DNA from: Planctobacterium sp047947135
Lineage (GTDB): Bacteria; Pseudomonadota; Gammaproteobacteria; Enterobacterales; Alteromonadaceae
Length of the DNA stretch: 64,000 nucleotides
Assembly: GCA_047947135.1 (NCBI GenBank)
Contig: CP170457.1
Span: 1,612,001 to 1,676,000, forward strand
Direction of reading: 5' to 3'
The notes beneath the pieces are model-generated. The model was not told the DNA's origin. It did not search any database and worked only from the letters and a program-made list of their open reading frames with translations. Positions 17,055 through 25,773 of the stretch are shown in pieces (position 1 is the stretch's first letter; every line of letters starts with the position of its first letter). Position numbers and translations under genes: made by a program.

Positions 17055-17812
17055 GATCTCGTCTTCAAGTTATCATACTGATTTGTCACCTTTTGCTGCT
17101 AAGTAAATCTGGCGTGATGGCCAGTGAGTTGTTATTTGTTGCCGAAGAGCTACCCCCCATTCACTTTAAGAATACCCAGCAACACCCCGACGGTTTTTTA
17201 GTTGAGGTCACAAAAGCGGTACTTGCGAAAACTGATTTTAAAGCGGCCTTTGAGATTCTGCCGCAAGCGAGAGCCTTTGAGTCCACTATAGAACAACCAA
17301 ATGTTTTTATGATTTCGCTGTTGAGATCTGCGGATCGCGAAACCCAATTTCAGTGGGTTGGAGAGGTTTATCAGACCAAAGCTTTTTTATTGGGATTGGC
17401 AGGTCGGGAGGACATTCAACTGACCGAATTAGCGGATGCCAAACAGCATATTGTTGGCACCATCAGAGGCTATTTTTCAGAAAGCTATTTGCGTCAGCAG
17501 GGCTTCAGTGACAAATATAATTTGGGGTTGGCGGTACGCTACGATCATCTTTGGGGAATGTTATTTAAAGGGCATGTGGATTTGGTTTTGACCAATACCT
17601 TGTCCCAGCAACGGGAAATCACCAAAGCGGGATATGACCCTGAACAAGTGGTGCATTATCTGGCATTACCTGAGCTGACCCGGGAATTATATATTGCGAC
17701 TGGTTTACAAACGCCAATGACGACTGTCAAGGCATTATCAATTGCTTTGCAGCAAGTAAAAGCAGAAGGCACGTATACTCATTTAGAGAAAAAATGGCGC
17801 CTGACCCATTGA
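17051..17812 (+). CDS. periplasmic solute-binding family 3 protein
   Basis: 253 residues with a signal peptide ending near VMA (residue 24) and a bacterial extracellular solute-binding family 3 fold: LLFVAEELPPIHFKN..DGFLVEVTKAVLAKT opening, a central IVGTIRGYFSESYLRQQGF hinge strand and LEKKWRLTH closing helix. Many such stand-alone proteins in Alteromonadales are not tied to ABC transporters, and no permease or ATPase gene is nearby. Start overlaps the upstream gene by 4 bp. Ligand unknown; a sensory or chaperone-like role with its partner is possible. Confidence 0.8.
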   Translation: MRSRLQVIILICHLLLLSKSGVMASELLFVAEELPPIHFKNTQQHPDGFLVEVTKAVLAKTDFKAAFEILPQARAFESTIEQPNVFMISLLRSADRETQFQWVGEVYQTKAFLLGLAGREDIQLTELADAKQHIVGTIRGYFSESYLRQQGFSDKYNLGLAVRYDHLWGMLFKGHVDLVLTNTLSQQREITKAGYDPEQVVHYLALPELTRELYIATGLQTPMTTVKALSIALQQVKAEGTYTHLEKKWRLTH

Positions 17813-17988
17813 TTTAACCGCAAAATATCCTAGTTTCGACCCAATAAATACACGTATTACAAAAAATTCACGAGAAACTGCTGGATTTTTTGTCAATTTG
17901 TTTGCATGTTAGTCACTCTGTACCAAAATTAAACTATCTAGTCATGTCCAGTCTAGAAAGCTTAAATTGTATAGCCTAGGAAGGTGCT

Positions 17989-18825
17989 ATGTTTAATACA
18001 AAGTCTACAGCAGTCGAATTGACTCATGGATTCCGAATTCCTTCAAAACCCGCTATTTTGTTGGAAGTGGAGGAAAAAGCTGCCGAGCCTGAATTTGAGT
18101 TGTCAGATCTCGGCGAAATCATAAGTAAAGACCCAGCGTTATCTTCTTCTGTGCTGCAGGTCGTTAATGCCAGTGCCAATGGTCTCAATAGAACGATTTC
18201 TGATATCTCTCAGGCCGTTTGCTTTCTCGGCGTCACACAGCTAAAAGCCATTATCGCCATTTACAAAATGCGCGAAGAATATGGTCAAAACTTAGCTATC
18301 AAATTAGAGCGCTTCTGGGATGAAACCGTGGCAACGGGTGGCACTATGTTGTATATCAACAAGTGGCTGGGTAATAAGTTAAAACCCGATACGTTATATA
18401 GTCTGGGTTTATTTCACGATTGTGGTATTGCCGCTATGGCTTTTAAATACGACGATTATATGAAGACACTGCAAGAAGCAAATGATCGCCCTGATGTTTT
18501 ACTGTATGACCTGGAAAATGAAAAGTATAAAACGGACCATGCGACAGTGGGGTATTTTATAACCTCATCCTGGCATCTGCCTAAAGGCCTTTGCAAGATG
18601 GTGCGTTATCATCACGATATTGAGGTCATCAAAACTAAATTCCCGCGGGAGATACAGGAAGATATGGCTGTCTTGCATATTGCCGAAGATGCCCTGCGCT
18701 CTACAAGACGCTCTGAAGAAAGCGACTGGTTTAATGAGAATAAGGCGCTGTTCCTTGGTTGGTTGGATATGTCCGACGAGGATTATGAAAACCTTAAGGA
18801 TGACGTGGATGCGTTAGGGATTTAG
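17989..18825 (+). CDS. HDOD-domain protein
   Basis: 278 residues that are almost wholly an HDOD domain, a relative of HD phosphohydrolases without the full metal site, used as an output or signalling module. Typical segments are IPSKPAILLEVEEKA, ISKDPALSSSVLQVVNAS, SDISQAVCFLGVTQLKAII, YSLGLFHDCGIAAMAF and YKTDHATVGYFITSSWHLP followed by RYHHD. No receiver or GGDEF domain is attached. It stands alone with a 176-bp upstream gap. A second HDOD gene begins at the right edge of the window. Confidence 0.9.
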   Translation: MFNTKSTAVELTHGFRIPSKPAILLEVEEKAAEPEFELSDLGEIISKDPALSSSVLQVVNASANGLNRTISDISQAVCFLGVTQLKAIIAIYKMREEYGQNLAIKLERFWDETVATGGTMLYINKWLGNKLKPDTLYSLGLFHDCGIAAMAFKYDDYMKTLQEANDRPDVLLYDLENEKYKTDHATVGYFITSSWHLPKGLCKMVRYHHDIEVIKTKFPREIQEDMAVLHIAEDALRSTRRSEESDWFNENKALFLGWLDMSDEDYENLKDDVDALGI

Positions 18826-18976
18826 GGGTAACTCCGCTTCCCACTTCAGACAGTCTCATCTCCACTTTTTAGCGGTCTGCAACCCGCAATGCCGCAGCCT
18901 TTTGTCTCAAACCTATTGTTTTCGTCAATTTGGCAAAGGCTAACTTGGCTTAGCTGTCTATTTTGTTAGTCAATGG

Positions 18977-19005
18977 TTGACATATGAAAAATCATATATA
19001 TGATT
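18977..19005 (+). promoter_or_regulatory. ars operon promoter with embedded ArsR-type palindrome
   Basis: A consensus -35 TTGACA (18977-18982), a 16-bp spacer and the -10 TATGAT (18999-19004). The -10 lies within a perfect 16-bp palindrome AATCATATATATGATT (18990-19005), well placed for ArsR to exclude RNA polymerase. The ATG of arsR is about 33 bp further. The 150 bp before this show nothing recognisable. Confidence 0.75.
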
Positions 19006-19037
19006 ATTCGCATATTTTTTGCCACTGACTTACTTTT

Positions 19038-19370
19038 ATGTCGCCAATAAAATTCTTCAAATGCCTATCGGATGATACGCGCCTTAAGTCTCTTTTGCTC
19101 ATATCACTGCACGGCGAGCTATGCGTATGTGATCTTATTCGGGCGTTAAACCTGAGTCAGCCAAAGGTTTCTCGTCATCTGGCAGAATTGCGTAAATGTG
19201 AAGTGGTGACAGATGAACGTCGGGGTAAATGGGTGTTTTATCGCATTAACAACAAACTCCCAATTTGGGCGCAAGAAGTGTTAAGCAACGCGGCGCAGAA
19301 CACTGACGACTATCTAAAAACGGAACAAGCGAATCTATGTTGTCGAACTGCGGCAACGGAACCCTGTTAG
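19038..19370 (+). CDS. arsR: ArsR arsenite-responsive repressor
   Basis: 110-residue winged-helix repressor of the ArsR/SmtB family. The metalloid site ELCVCDL (Cys29 and Cys31) on the helix before the recognition helix is present, followed by the helix-turn-helix LNLSQPKVSRHLAELRKCEVV and the wing DERRGKWVFYRI. It should release its operator on binding As(III) or Sb(III). First gene of arsR-arsC-arsH-acr3. The C-terminal pair CC may be a further thiol site. Confidence 0.93.
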   Translation: MSPIKFFKCLSDDTRLKSLLLISLHGELCVCDLIRALNLSQPKVSRHLAELRKCEVVTDERRGKWVFYRINNKLPIWAQEVLSNAAQNTDDYLKTEQANLCCRTAATEPC

Positions 19371-19383
19371 GACATCAATAGCT

Positions 19384-19863
19384 ATGTTAAAAATATTGTA
19401 TATCTGTACCCATAATCGTTGTCGCAGCATTTTATCCGAAGCAATAACCAACCATCTTGCAGGTGATGTCATTGAGGCCAAAAGTGCTGGCAGCCAACCG
19501 GCCGGTGCGGTGCATCCGCTCTCTATTCACTACCTGGAAAGATCAGGTATCCCCACTGATGGGCTACGTAGTCAGTCGTGGGACGAATTTGAATCTTTTG
19601 ATGCTGATGTGGTGGTGACCGTTTGTGACGCTGCGGCTGGAGAAAGTTGTCCGCTCTGGTTTGGTAAGTCGCTTAAGGTCCACTGGGGTTTATCAGACCC
19701 TTCTAAAATTGAGGGCACTGAAGCACAAAAAGAACAGGCGTTTCTGAACTGCATTGAAGGAATCAAGCAACGGGTGCTGGCACTGCAAAACATTGCACAA
19801 ACTATCACTTACTCTGATAAGCAGCAGTTGAAAGACGCTTTGGCAAAGTTAGGAGCAGCGTAA
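19384..19863 (+). CDS. arsC: arsenate reductase, LMW-phosphatase type
   Basis: 159 residues. Reduces As(V) to As(III) so that it can be exported. The P-loop CTHNRCRS (C8-x5-R14) marks the low-molecular-weight tyrosine phosphatase fold, and two further cysteines in VTVCDAAAGESCPLWFG are placed as in thioredoxin-coupled ArsC enzymes. HWGLSDPS supplies the general acid region. It lies 13 bp after arsR and ends 2 bp before arsH. Confidence 0.92.
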   Translation: MLKILYICTHNRCRSILSEAITNHLAGDVIEAKSAGSQPAGAVHPLSIHYLERSGIPTDGLRSQSWDEFESFDADVVVTVCDAAAGESCPLWFGKSLKVHWGLSDPSKIEGTEAQKEQAFLNCIEGIKQRVLALQNIAQTITYSDKQQLKDALAKLGAA

Positions 19864-19865
19864 CA

Positions 19866-20582
19866 ATGATTCAGGACGTTACATTATTAAATATTGACGA
19901 GAATCAGCTACAGGTACCAGAGCAGAGCCAATTTAATTCGGAATTTGCCAACCATAAACCCAGAATCCTGTTGTTGTATGGATCACTGCGGGAGCGCTCT
20001 TTCAGTCGTTTAGTCGTCGAAGAAAGTGCGCGCTTACTAACCCATATGGGAGCGGAAGTGCAAATTTTTGATCCCAAAGGGTTGCCACAAACGGATACCG
20101 CGGATGATAAACATCCAAAAGTACAGGAATTGCGGGAACTGATGATTTGGTCAGAGGGGCAGGTATGGTGTTCGCCTGAACGTCATGGTTCCATGACCAG
20201 TATTTTCAAAAGTCAGATTGACTGGGTGCCGTTAAGTCTGGGTGGTGTCAGACCTACTCAGGGTAAAACACTGGCGGTGATGCAGGTATGTGGTGGCTCG
20301 CAATCCTTTAATGTTGTTAATCAATTGCGGATCCTGGGACGTTGGATGCGCATGGTCACCATACCTAACCAGTCTTCTGTTGCGAAGGCATTTTTAGAGT
20401 TTGACGACAACAACCGCATGAAACCCTCACCCTATTACAACCGCATAGTGGATGTGATGGAAGAGTTAATGAAATTCACTTTATTGCTAAGAGGCAATAA
20501 AGACTATTTTGTTGATCGTTATTCTGAGCGTGTAGAATCCGCTGAGCAGGTAAGTCAACGCGTTAACCAGAAGTCAATTTAG
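19866..20582 (+). CDS. arsH: ArsH NADPH-dependent FMN oxidoreductase
   Basis: 238-residue flavodoxin-like protein. Family members oxidise trivalent organoarsenicals and reduce quinones or azo dyes with FMN and NADPH. The FMN loop is LLLYGSLRERSFSRLVVEE, followed by VWCSPERHGSMTSIFKSQIDWVPLS and AVMQVCGGSQSFNVVNQLRILGRWMRM, which are ArsH hallmarks. Tight spacing with arsC and acr3 puts it in the operon. Confidence 0.94.
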   Translation: MIQDVTLLNIDENQLQVPEQSQFNSEFANHKPRILLLYGSLRERSFSRLVVEESARLLTHMGAEVQIFDPKGLPQTDTADDKHPKVQELRELMIWSEGQVWCSPERHGSMTSIFKSQIDWVPLSLGGVRPTQGKTLAVMQVCGGSQSFNVVNQLRILGRWMRMVTIPNQSSVAKAFLEFDDNNRMKPSPYYNRIVDVMEELMKFTLLLRGNKDYFVDRYSERVESAEQVSQRVNQKSI

Positions 20583-20593
20583 GAGCAAACAGG

Positions 20594-21610
20594 ATGGGCT
20601 TTTTTGAGCGGTATTTATCCCTTTGGGTCGCGATCTGTATTGCTGTCGGCGTAACCCTGGGCATTTATATTCCTGAAGTCTTTGCGGTGGTAGCGACACT
20701 GGAATATGCCCACGTAAATTTAGTCGTGGCAGTACTTATCTGGCTAATGATCTATCCAATGATGATTCAAGTGGATTTTTCTACGATTAAAGACATTGGT
20801 AAGAAACCTAAGGGTATTGTGCTGACCTTGGTGATCAACTGGTTAGTCAAACCCTTTACCATGGCTTTGCTGGGGTGGTTATTTTTCAAGGGATTGTTCG
20901 CCGACTGGGTCGATCCGCAGTCTGCCAATGAATATATTGCAGGTATGATTTTACTGGGTGTTGCACCTTGCACTGCTATGGTGTTTATCTGGAGTCAGCT
21001 TACCAAAGGCGATGCCAATTACACCTTAGTGCAAGTGTCGATTAACGATGTCATTATGATCTTTGCATTTGCACCCATTACTGCTTTTTTACTGGGTGTC
21101 AGTGATGTTGAAGTACCTTGGGAAACCCTTTTGTTATCGGTGGTTTTGTATGTTCTTCTGCCTTTGCTGGCAGGTGCCTGGACCCGCAAAATACTCGATA
21201 AAAAAGATGATCATAGTCGCCTGAACATGTTTGTTGATACGTTGAAGCCCTATTCTATAGTGGGGCTGCTGGCAACCATTATCTTGTTGTTTGGATTCCA
21301 GGCTGAAACGATACTGGAAAAACCCCTGACCATACTTTTGATAGCGATTCCGCTGCTAATACAAACCTACGGGATTTTTGCTATCGCTTATATTGCAGCC
21401 AAACAATTGCGTTTACCGCACAATGTCGCAGCACCCGCCTGTATGATTGGTACGTCTAACTTTTTCGAGCTGGCGGTTGCCGTTGCAATTTCACTGTTCG
21501 GGCTTCACTCCGGAGCGGCACTGGCGACAGTGGTTGGGGTGTTGGTGGAAGTACCTGTGATGCTATCGTTAGTGTATTTCGCCAATCGCACTCGACATTG
21601 GTTTGATTGA
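20594..21610 (+). CDS. acr3: Acr3-type arsenite efflux permease
   Basis: 338-residue inner-membrane carrier with about ten helices that exports As(OH)3. Family segments include MGFFERYLSLWVAICIAVGVTLG, NLVVAVLIWLMIYPMMIQVDF, GVAPCTAMVFIWSQLTKGDANYTL (with the conserved Cys) and ACMIGTSNFFELAVAVAISLFGL. It starts 11 bp after arsH behind AGGAGC and ends the operon at a terminator hairpin. Confidence 0.95.
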   Translation: MGFFERYLSLWVAICIAVGVTLGIYIPEVFAVVATLEYAHVNLVVAVLIWLMIYPMMIQVDFSTIKDIGKKPKGIVLTLVINWLVKPFTMALLGWLFFKGLFADWVDPQSANEYIAGMILLGVAPCTAMVFIWSQLTKGDANYTLVQVSINDVIMIFAFAPITAFLLGVSDVEVPWETLLLSVVLYVLLPLLAGAWTRKILDKKDDHSRLNMFVDTLKPYSIVGLLATIILLFGFQAETILEKPLTILLIAIPLLIQTYGIFAIAYIAAKQLRLPHNVAAPACMIGTSNFFELAVAVAISLFGLHSGAALATVVGVLVEVPVMLSLVYFANRTRHWFD

Positions 21611-21618
21611 TTTAGCAG

Positions 21619-21644
21619 ATGACCTTTTCAGGTGTAAAGGTCAT
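21619..21644 (+). terminator. terminator of the ars operon
   Basis: ATGACCTTT (21619-21627) and AAAGGTCAT (21636-21644) form a perfect 9-bp stem with an 8-nt loop, followed by TTTCTC. It lies 8 bp after the acr3 stop, between converging operons. Confidence 0.7.
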
Positions 21645-21686
21645 TTTCTCGAATTCTTCCATTTAGGGTATGCGTTTTAAAAGAAA

Positions 21687-23225
21687 TTACTGCGCCAACA
21701 TGTGATAAAAGGCAGCGCTGATACCATTGCTCCAGCCAAAACCTTCCTGCACTTGATATTCACCGCCAGTCGCGGCCGCAACTGGCGCTTCAACGTTATA
21801 CTTTTCCATTAAACAATGATGCTGCTCAAAGTAACGTTCTACCGTGCTTAGCCAGTTTTGCATAATTTCCTTTGCCAACGGTGAATGGCCATAGTCAAGA
21901 CAGCCCTTAACAGCAAACCAATGCAATGGTGCCCAGCCATTGGGTGAGTCCCATTGCTGTTCAGTGTGGGTTAGGGTGGTGAGCAACCCTCCGGGCTGCA
22001 AAAACTGGTTTTTGAGGTGCTCAGCAACCGATTTAGCCTGCTGTTGATCAGCACAGCTACAAAATAATGTTGCGCTTGCTGCCAATGACCATATTGCAGT
22101 GGTCGCTTGGGTCACGTGGTTGTAATCAAAATAGAAACCGTTGTCAGCATCCCATAGAAAATGATTGATAGCGTTTCGTCGTGCTATTGCGCTGTCCTGA
22201 TATGCTTTTGCGGCAGACTTATCGGCACAGAGATCGGAAAAGTCAGCCAATAGCTGTTCTGTTTTGTATAGCAGACAATTTAGATCAACGGGCACAATAT
22301 GGGTCGTTTGGATGCTGTGCAAGTCTTTCGGATTGGCCAGCCAGCGCGAACTAAAATCCCAGCCAGATTCGCAAGCAGCACGAATGTTGCGGTAAAAACT
22401 CTCCGCCTCAGTAGCTGTCATCTTCTCAGTCGCTTCTTTATCTTCTCGGTATGACTCGGGTCTGGGCGTGGCAATATCATCCCAATAACGGTTTAAAATG
22501 CTGCCATCGGGCATTCGCACACAACGGCGTTCGCTATGGTTGACGCTACTCAGGTTCTGCGACCCAGACATCCAAAACTGATATTCAGTCGCAATAGCAT
22601 TAAGTCGGGATTTTACGAACGTCAGACGTTCTTCGTAGGGCAAAGTAGACGCAACTAAATCGACCAGAAGAGCCAGAATAGGTGGTTGTGAGCGGCTGTA
22701 GTAATAACCACGATTGCCATTCGGGATTTTGCCCAATGCGTCTAGCAATACAATAAAGTTATCAATCATATTGATAACCATTTCACATTGGTTTGCCTGC
22801 ATTAAACCGACCGCAGTGAAGTAACTGTCCCAATAATATATTTCCTGAAACCGACCACCCGGTACAATGTATGGATAGGGCAACGGTAATAGCGAATTAA
22901 GATTATGCTCGTCAGGTTGACGCCTAAGGGTCAGCCATAGTGTTTCTATGTACTGCTGAACAGAAGCGACTTGATGTTGTTTGCAGTCAGGGATAACAGG
23001 TAACTGAAAATGCTTTTCTACAAAGGTTTGTAGCGCTTGTGGCGATTGAATATTCGAAGCATCATACTGAGATAAGATGGTCTTCAGCTCAGTGCGCGCT
23101 GTTGCATCTGCAAAAACTTTACTGTCGCTGTACAGACCCTGCATTTGCACGTCATGGAACAGTTGACTGGACAAAAACGTGTCACAATGCGACATGGTGT
23201 TACGGATGACCTCCTTGTGTGACAT
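21687..23225 (-). CDS. treF: cytoplasmic alpha,alpha-trehalase (GH37)
   Basis: 512 residues, hydrolysing trehalose to two glucose. Both GH37 signatures are present: VPGGRFQEIYYWDSYF with the preceding LPLPYPYI, and QWDSPNGWAPLHW, plus GGEYQVQEGFGWSNG at the end. There is no signal peptide, so it is the TreF rather than the periplasmic TreA type, in line with the neighbouring MFS permease. The ATG overlaps the permease stop (TAATG) and has AAGGAG upstream within that gene, so the pair is translationally coupled. Controlled through the permease promoter by the LacI-type repressor. Confidence 0.93.
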   Translation of the reverse strand: MSHKEVIRNTMSHCDTFLSSQLFHDVQMQGLYSDSKVFADATARTELKTILSQYDASNIQSPQALQTFVEKHFQLPVIPDCKQHQVASVQQYIETLWLTLRRQPDEHNLNSLLPLPYPYIVPGGRFQEIYYWDSYFTAVGLMQANQCEMVINMIDNFIVLLDALGKIPNGNRGYYYSRSQPPILALLVDLVASTLPYEERLTFVKSRLNAIATEYQFWMSGSQNLSSVNHSERRCVRMPDGSILNRYWDDIATPRPESYREDKEATEKMTATEAESFYRNIRAACESGWDFSSRWLANPKDLHSIQTTHIVPVDLNCLLYKTEQLLADFSDLCADKSAAKAYQDSAIARRNAINHFLWDADNGFYFDYNHVTQATTAIWSLAASATLFCSCADQQQAKSVAEHLKNQFLQPGGLLTTLTHTEQQWDSPNGWAPLHWFAVKGCLDYGHSPLAKEIMQNWLSTVERYFEQHHCLMEKYNVEAPVAAATGGEYQVQEGFGWSNGISAAFYHMLAQ

Positions 23226-24469
23226 TAACTGTTCTCCTTAGTTAAACGTAATAATTGATTAGTGGCGCGACGAAAAAGGAACAAGGCAATCGTAATCATG
23301 ACCATGGGGACAAGCGAAAAGTAGAATGCGGTTTTGCCACCCATTGCTTCAAATACTGAGCCGGTAATAATTGAGCCTGTCGTGCCGCCTAGCGCCGAGA
23401 ACACCACTATTAGTCCGGTCATTGATGCCTGTCGTGACTTATCCAAAGCCGACAACATTACCGAGTTGATAACCGGATAAATAGGTGCCATCAATAAACC
23501 AATAAGGGGTAACAGAAATGCTGCATAAGGAGCATCTAACAGTGTTTTTACCTGACTGGTGTCCGTTTCCGGAATGGACAAGCTGTAGATGACTAAGGCC
23601 GCCATACCTGCGAGGCAAACGTTAAGGTAGGTGTACCAGTTAAAATAACGCAGCAGCTGACCAGAAGCGAGTCTGCCAACAGCAATTGCGCCAGCAAAAA
23701 TACTGGTTAGCTGAATACTGACATCCACTGGCAGCTTCAGGATTTCAGCATTGAACGTTGGCAGCCACGTTCCGATGCCTTGTTCAATCAATACATAAAG
23801 GAAAATAGATAAGACAAAAATCAGTACCAGTGGCTGGTAGGCAAGACGCAGCATTTCAACAAACTCTTTCACTACCGTTGTCTGCTCATTATGTCGTGCA
23901 GCCTTCGGAACCGGCGCAATAAATACTAAGAGTCCTGTGATGAGACACATTCCTGCTAATAGGTAATATACGTTTAACCATTCGGAAGACGTGGGATCTG
24001 CCGGGTCGATAAACAATCCAAATATCCAGTAACCAGACAACATACCCACCATAAAGATGCCTTCAATGGTACTTAATAAGGAAGAGTGAGATTGCGGGTC
24101 ATCTGAAAGTTGTCCAATAACCGAATATACAGATACTTTAATAAAGGCAAACGCGGTGCCAATGCAGGCGAATAAAGCCTGAGTGGCCATGAAGCTGTTG
24201 AAGGACGGTAAACTGAAACACATTAATGTGACCAGCAACAACGCAGCCAACATGGCGATTTTGTAACCGATTCGGGGAATGATTGAGGCCACAAGAAAAG
24301 AAACAGCAGCAATAGACAGATCTTTAAAACCTTCAAGACTACTGGCTTGCGTTTTACTGATATCGAAGCTGTTAATGGACTGCAATATCACCGTACCGAC
24401 ACTGTTAAGCAGTATGGCAAAAGTAAAGTAACAGGCTGCTATCGCCAGAATAATTAAAAATCGGGACAT
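23225..24469 (-). CDS. MFS permease, predicted trehalose importer
   Basis: 414 residues with about twelve helices and an MFS architecture: NSVGTVILQS in the first helix pair, a long central loop around KAARHNEQTTVV, and SALDKSRQASMTGLIVVFSALGGTTGSIITG in the second half, similar to sugar:proton symporters of the FucP-like group. Substrate is inferred from fusion of its operon with trehalase and from shared LacI-type operators with the TonB receptor. Reading starts at an ATG at 24469 downstream of a defined promoter. Confidence 0.85.
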   Translation of the reverse strand: MSRFLIILAIAACYFTFAILLNSVGTVILQSINSFDISKTQASSLEGFKDLSIAAVSFLVASIIPRIGYKIAMLAALLLVTLMCFSLPSFNSFMATQALFACIGTAFAFIKVSVYSVIGQLSDDPQSHSSLLSTIEGIFMVGMLSGYWIFGLFIDPADPTSSEWLNVYYLLAGMCLITGLLVFIAPVPKAARHNEQTTVVKEFVEMLRLAYQPLVLIFVLSIFLYVLIEQGIGTWLPTFNAEILKLPVDVSIQLTSIFAGAIAVGRLASGQLLRYFNWYTYLNVCLAGMAALVIYSLSIPETDTSQVKTLLDAPYAAFLLPLIGLLMAPIYPVINSVMLSALDKSRQASMTGLIVVFSALGGTTGSIITGSVFEAMGGKTAFYFSLVPMVMITIALFLFRRATNQLLRLTKENS

Positions 24470-24498
24470 AACTTACACGACTGACTGCGAATGGAGTC

Positions 24499-24536
24499 AG
24501 TATAGAGAGCATCATAAAAAAATGCAATCGTTTGCA
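24499..24536 (-). promoter_or_regulatory. permease-trehalase promoter with LacI-type operator
   Basis: On the minus strand: -35 TTGCAT (24522-24527), 17-bp spacer, -10 TATACT (24499-24504). The operator TGCAATCGTTTGCA (24523-24536), a variant of the LacI/GalR consensus palindrome with central CG, overlaps the -35. It sits only 16 bp from the end of the repressor gene. Confidence 0.75.
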
Positions 24537-24551
24537 GTTGTTAACTTTTTG

Positions 24552-25556
24552 TTAGCGCGATCTGTGGCTCGACTCTCTGACTATAAGCTCGGTCGGCAGT
24601 ACGACAGAGCTGACTTTCTCACCGGCCATCATGTCCTTAAGCATATGCACCAGTTTGACTCCGCCTGCCTGCGTGTCCTGACGAATGGTACTCAGACTGG
24701 GATGAGTGAATCCCGCAACGGAAATATCATCATAACCAACAAAGGCGACATCGTCTGGCACGCCAATGTTTCGCGCACGAAGCGCTTTGATCATACCCAG
24801 CGCAATGCTATCGCTTGCAGCAACAATTCCGTCGTAATGAAAGCTGTTTTGTTGTGCCAGGGATTCGGCGACGGCATGACCATCAGTATAAGTGAAGTGC
24901 ACATCAAGGTGTTGGCTATAGTGCAGCCCAGCAGCTTTCAGCGCTGCTTTGTAGCCTTCAAATCGTGCCCCGGTTTCGTACGACAGGCGCCCGGCAAAGG
25001 CTATATTTCGGCACCCTTGCTCCAGCAGGTGCTGGGTAGCCAGCTTTCCACCAAGGAAGTTGTCGGTGCCGACGGTGGGATAGGGCGCCATTTCATCACG
25101 TTCACCCCACACCACTATCGGTCTGTCACTGTAATGGATGTCCGGGTAGGAGTTATCCCCCTGACCGAAGATAATCAGTCCATCCGCTCGCTTACTATCA
25201 AAAAGATTCTTCACCCATAACGGCTCGTTACATTCATCTGACATCAATAACAGGTCATAGCCGATGCTGCGTAGCTCATCCGCCACAACCCCCATTAAAC
25301 TGAGGATAAAGGGGTCGGAAGCCGACTGATCTTCAGTTGAATCGATGCGCAGCATGATGGCAATAGTGTTAGATTTTTGTAAACGCAAATTTCGCGCAGC
25401 GGTGTTCACCGTGAAATTCAATTCGGCCGCAATTTTTTTAATGCGTGCCCGGGTTTTCTCGTTGACCAGCTGACTACCACTCAACGCACGGGAAACCGTA
25501 GATTCAGAGACATGAGCAAGTTTTGCGATATCGGAAAGTTTACTATTCTTGGTCAT
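24552..25556 (-). CDS. LacI-family repressor of the trehalose locus
   Basis: 334 residues. The DNA-binding head is LSDIAKLAHVSESTVSRALSGSQLVNEKTRARIKK with the minor-groove hinge helix region AARNLRLQKS, followed by a periplasmic-binding-like effector domain (AIMLRIDS, DGLIIFGQG, VGTDNFLGGKLATQHLLEQGCRNIAFAG, VGYDDISVAGFTHPSLSTIRQD). It lies between two promoters carrying matching palindromes. Inducer is presumably trehalose or a phosphorylated or degraded form; this is inferred. Confidence 0.92.
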   Translation of the reverse strand: MTKNSKLSDIAKLAHVSESTVSRALSGSQLVNEKTRARIKKIAAELNFTVNTAARNLRLQKSNTIAIMLRIDSTEDQSASDPFILSLMGVVADELRSIGYDLLLMSDECNEPLWVKNLFDSKRADGLIIFGQGDNSYPDIHYSDRPIVVWGERDEMAPYPTVGTDNFLGGKLATQHLLEQGCRNIAFAGRLSYETGARFEGYKAALKAAGLHYSQHLDVHFTYTDGHAVAESLAQQNSFHYDGIVAASDSIALGMIKALRARNIGVPDDVAFVGYDDISVAGFTHPSLSTIRQDTQAGGVKLVHMLKDMMAGEKVSSVVLPTELIVRESSHRSR

Positions 25557-25682
25557 AAGTCCTTGTATAGCCTTTTATTTTTGGCCTGTTTTTGGGCGCT
25601 TTTAATTTTCGAATAACGCCACTGCACCAGTGAGATAACACTCATCATACAATAGGGTGTTAAGAAAATATAAAAAATATTT

Positions 25683-25720
25683 TGCAATCGTTTGCAAATC
25701 AATGCAATCGATTGTATATT
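25683..25720 (+). promoter_or_regulatory. TonB-receptor promoter with two LacI-type operators
   Basis: Promoter TTGCAA (25692-25697), 17-bp spacer, TATATT (25715-25720). Operator 1, TGCAATCGTTTGCA (25683-25696), covers the -35 and operator 2, TGCAATCGATTGTA (25703-25716), covers the spacer to the -10. Operator 1 is identical to that at 24523. Two sites spaced 20 bp centre to centre lie on the same helix face, which suits cooperative binding. Confidence 0.8.
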
Positions 25721-25773
25721 TCACATTAAATTAACATTAGATATCCTTTAACCACGATTTTGGGAAGTCAACA

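Noticed and set aside
24522..25220. 232-codon open frame on the plus strand opposite the LacI gene
   Set aside because: It mirrors the repressor coding strand, has no ribosome-binding site and no recognisable domain.
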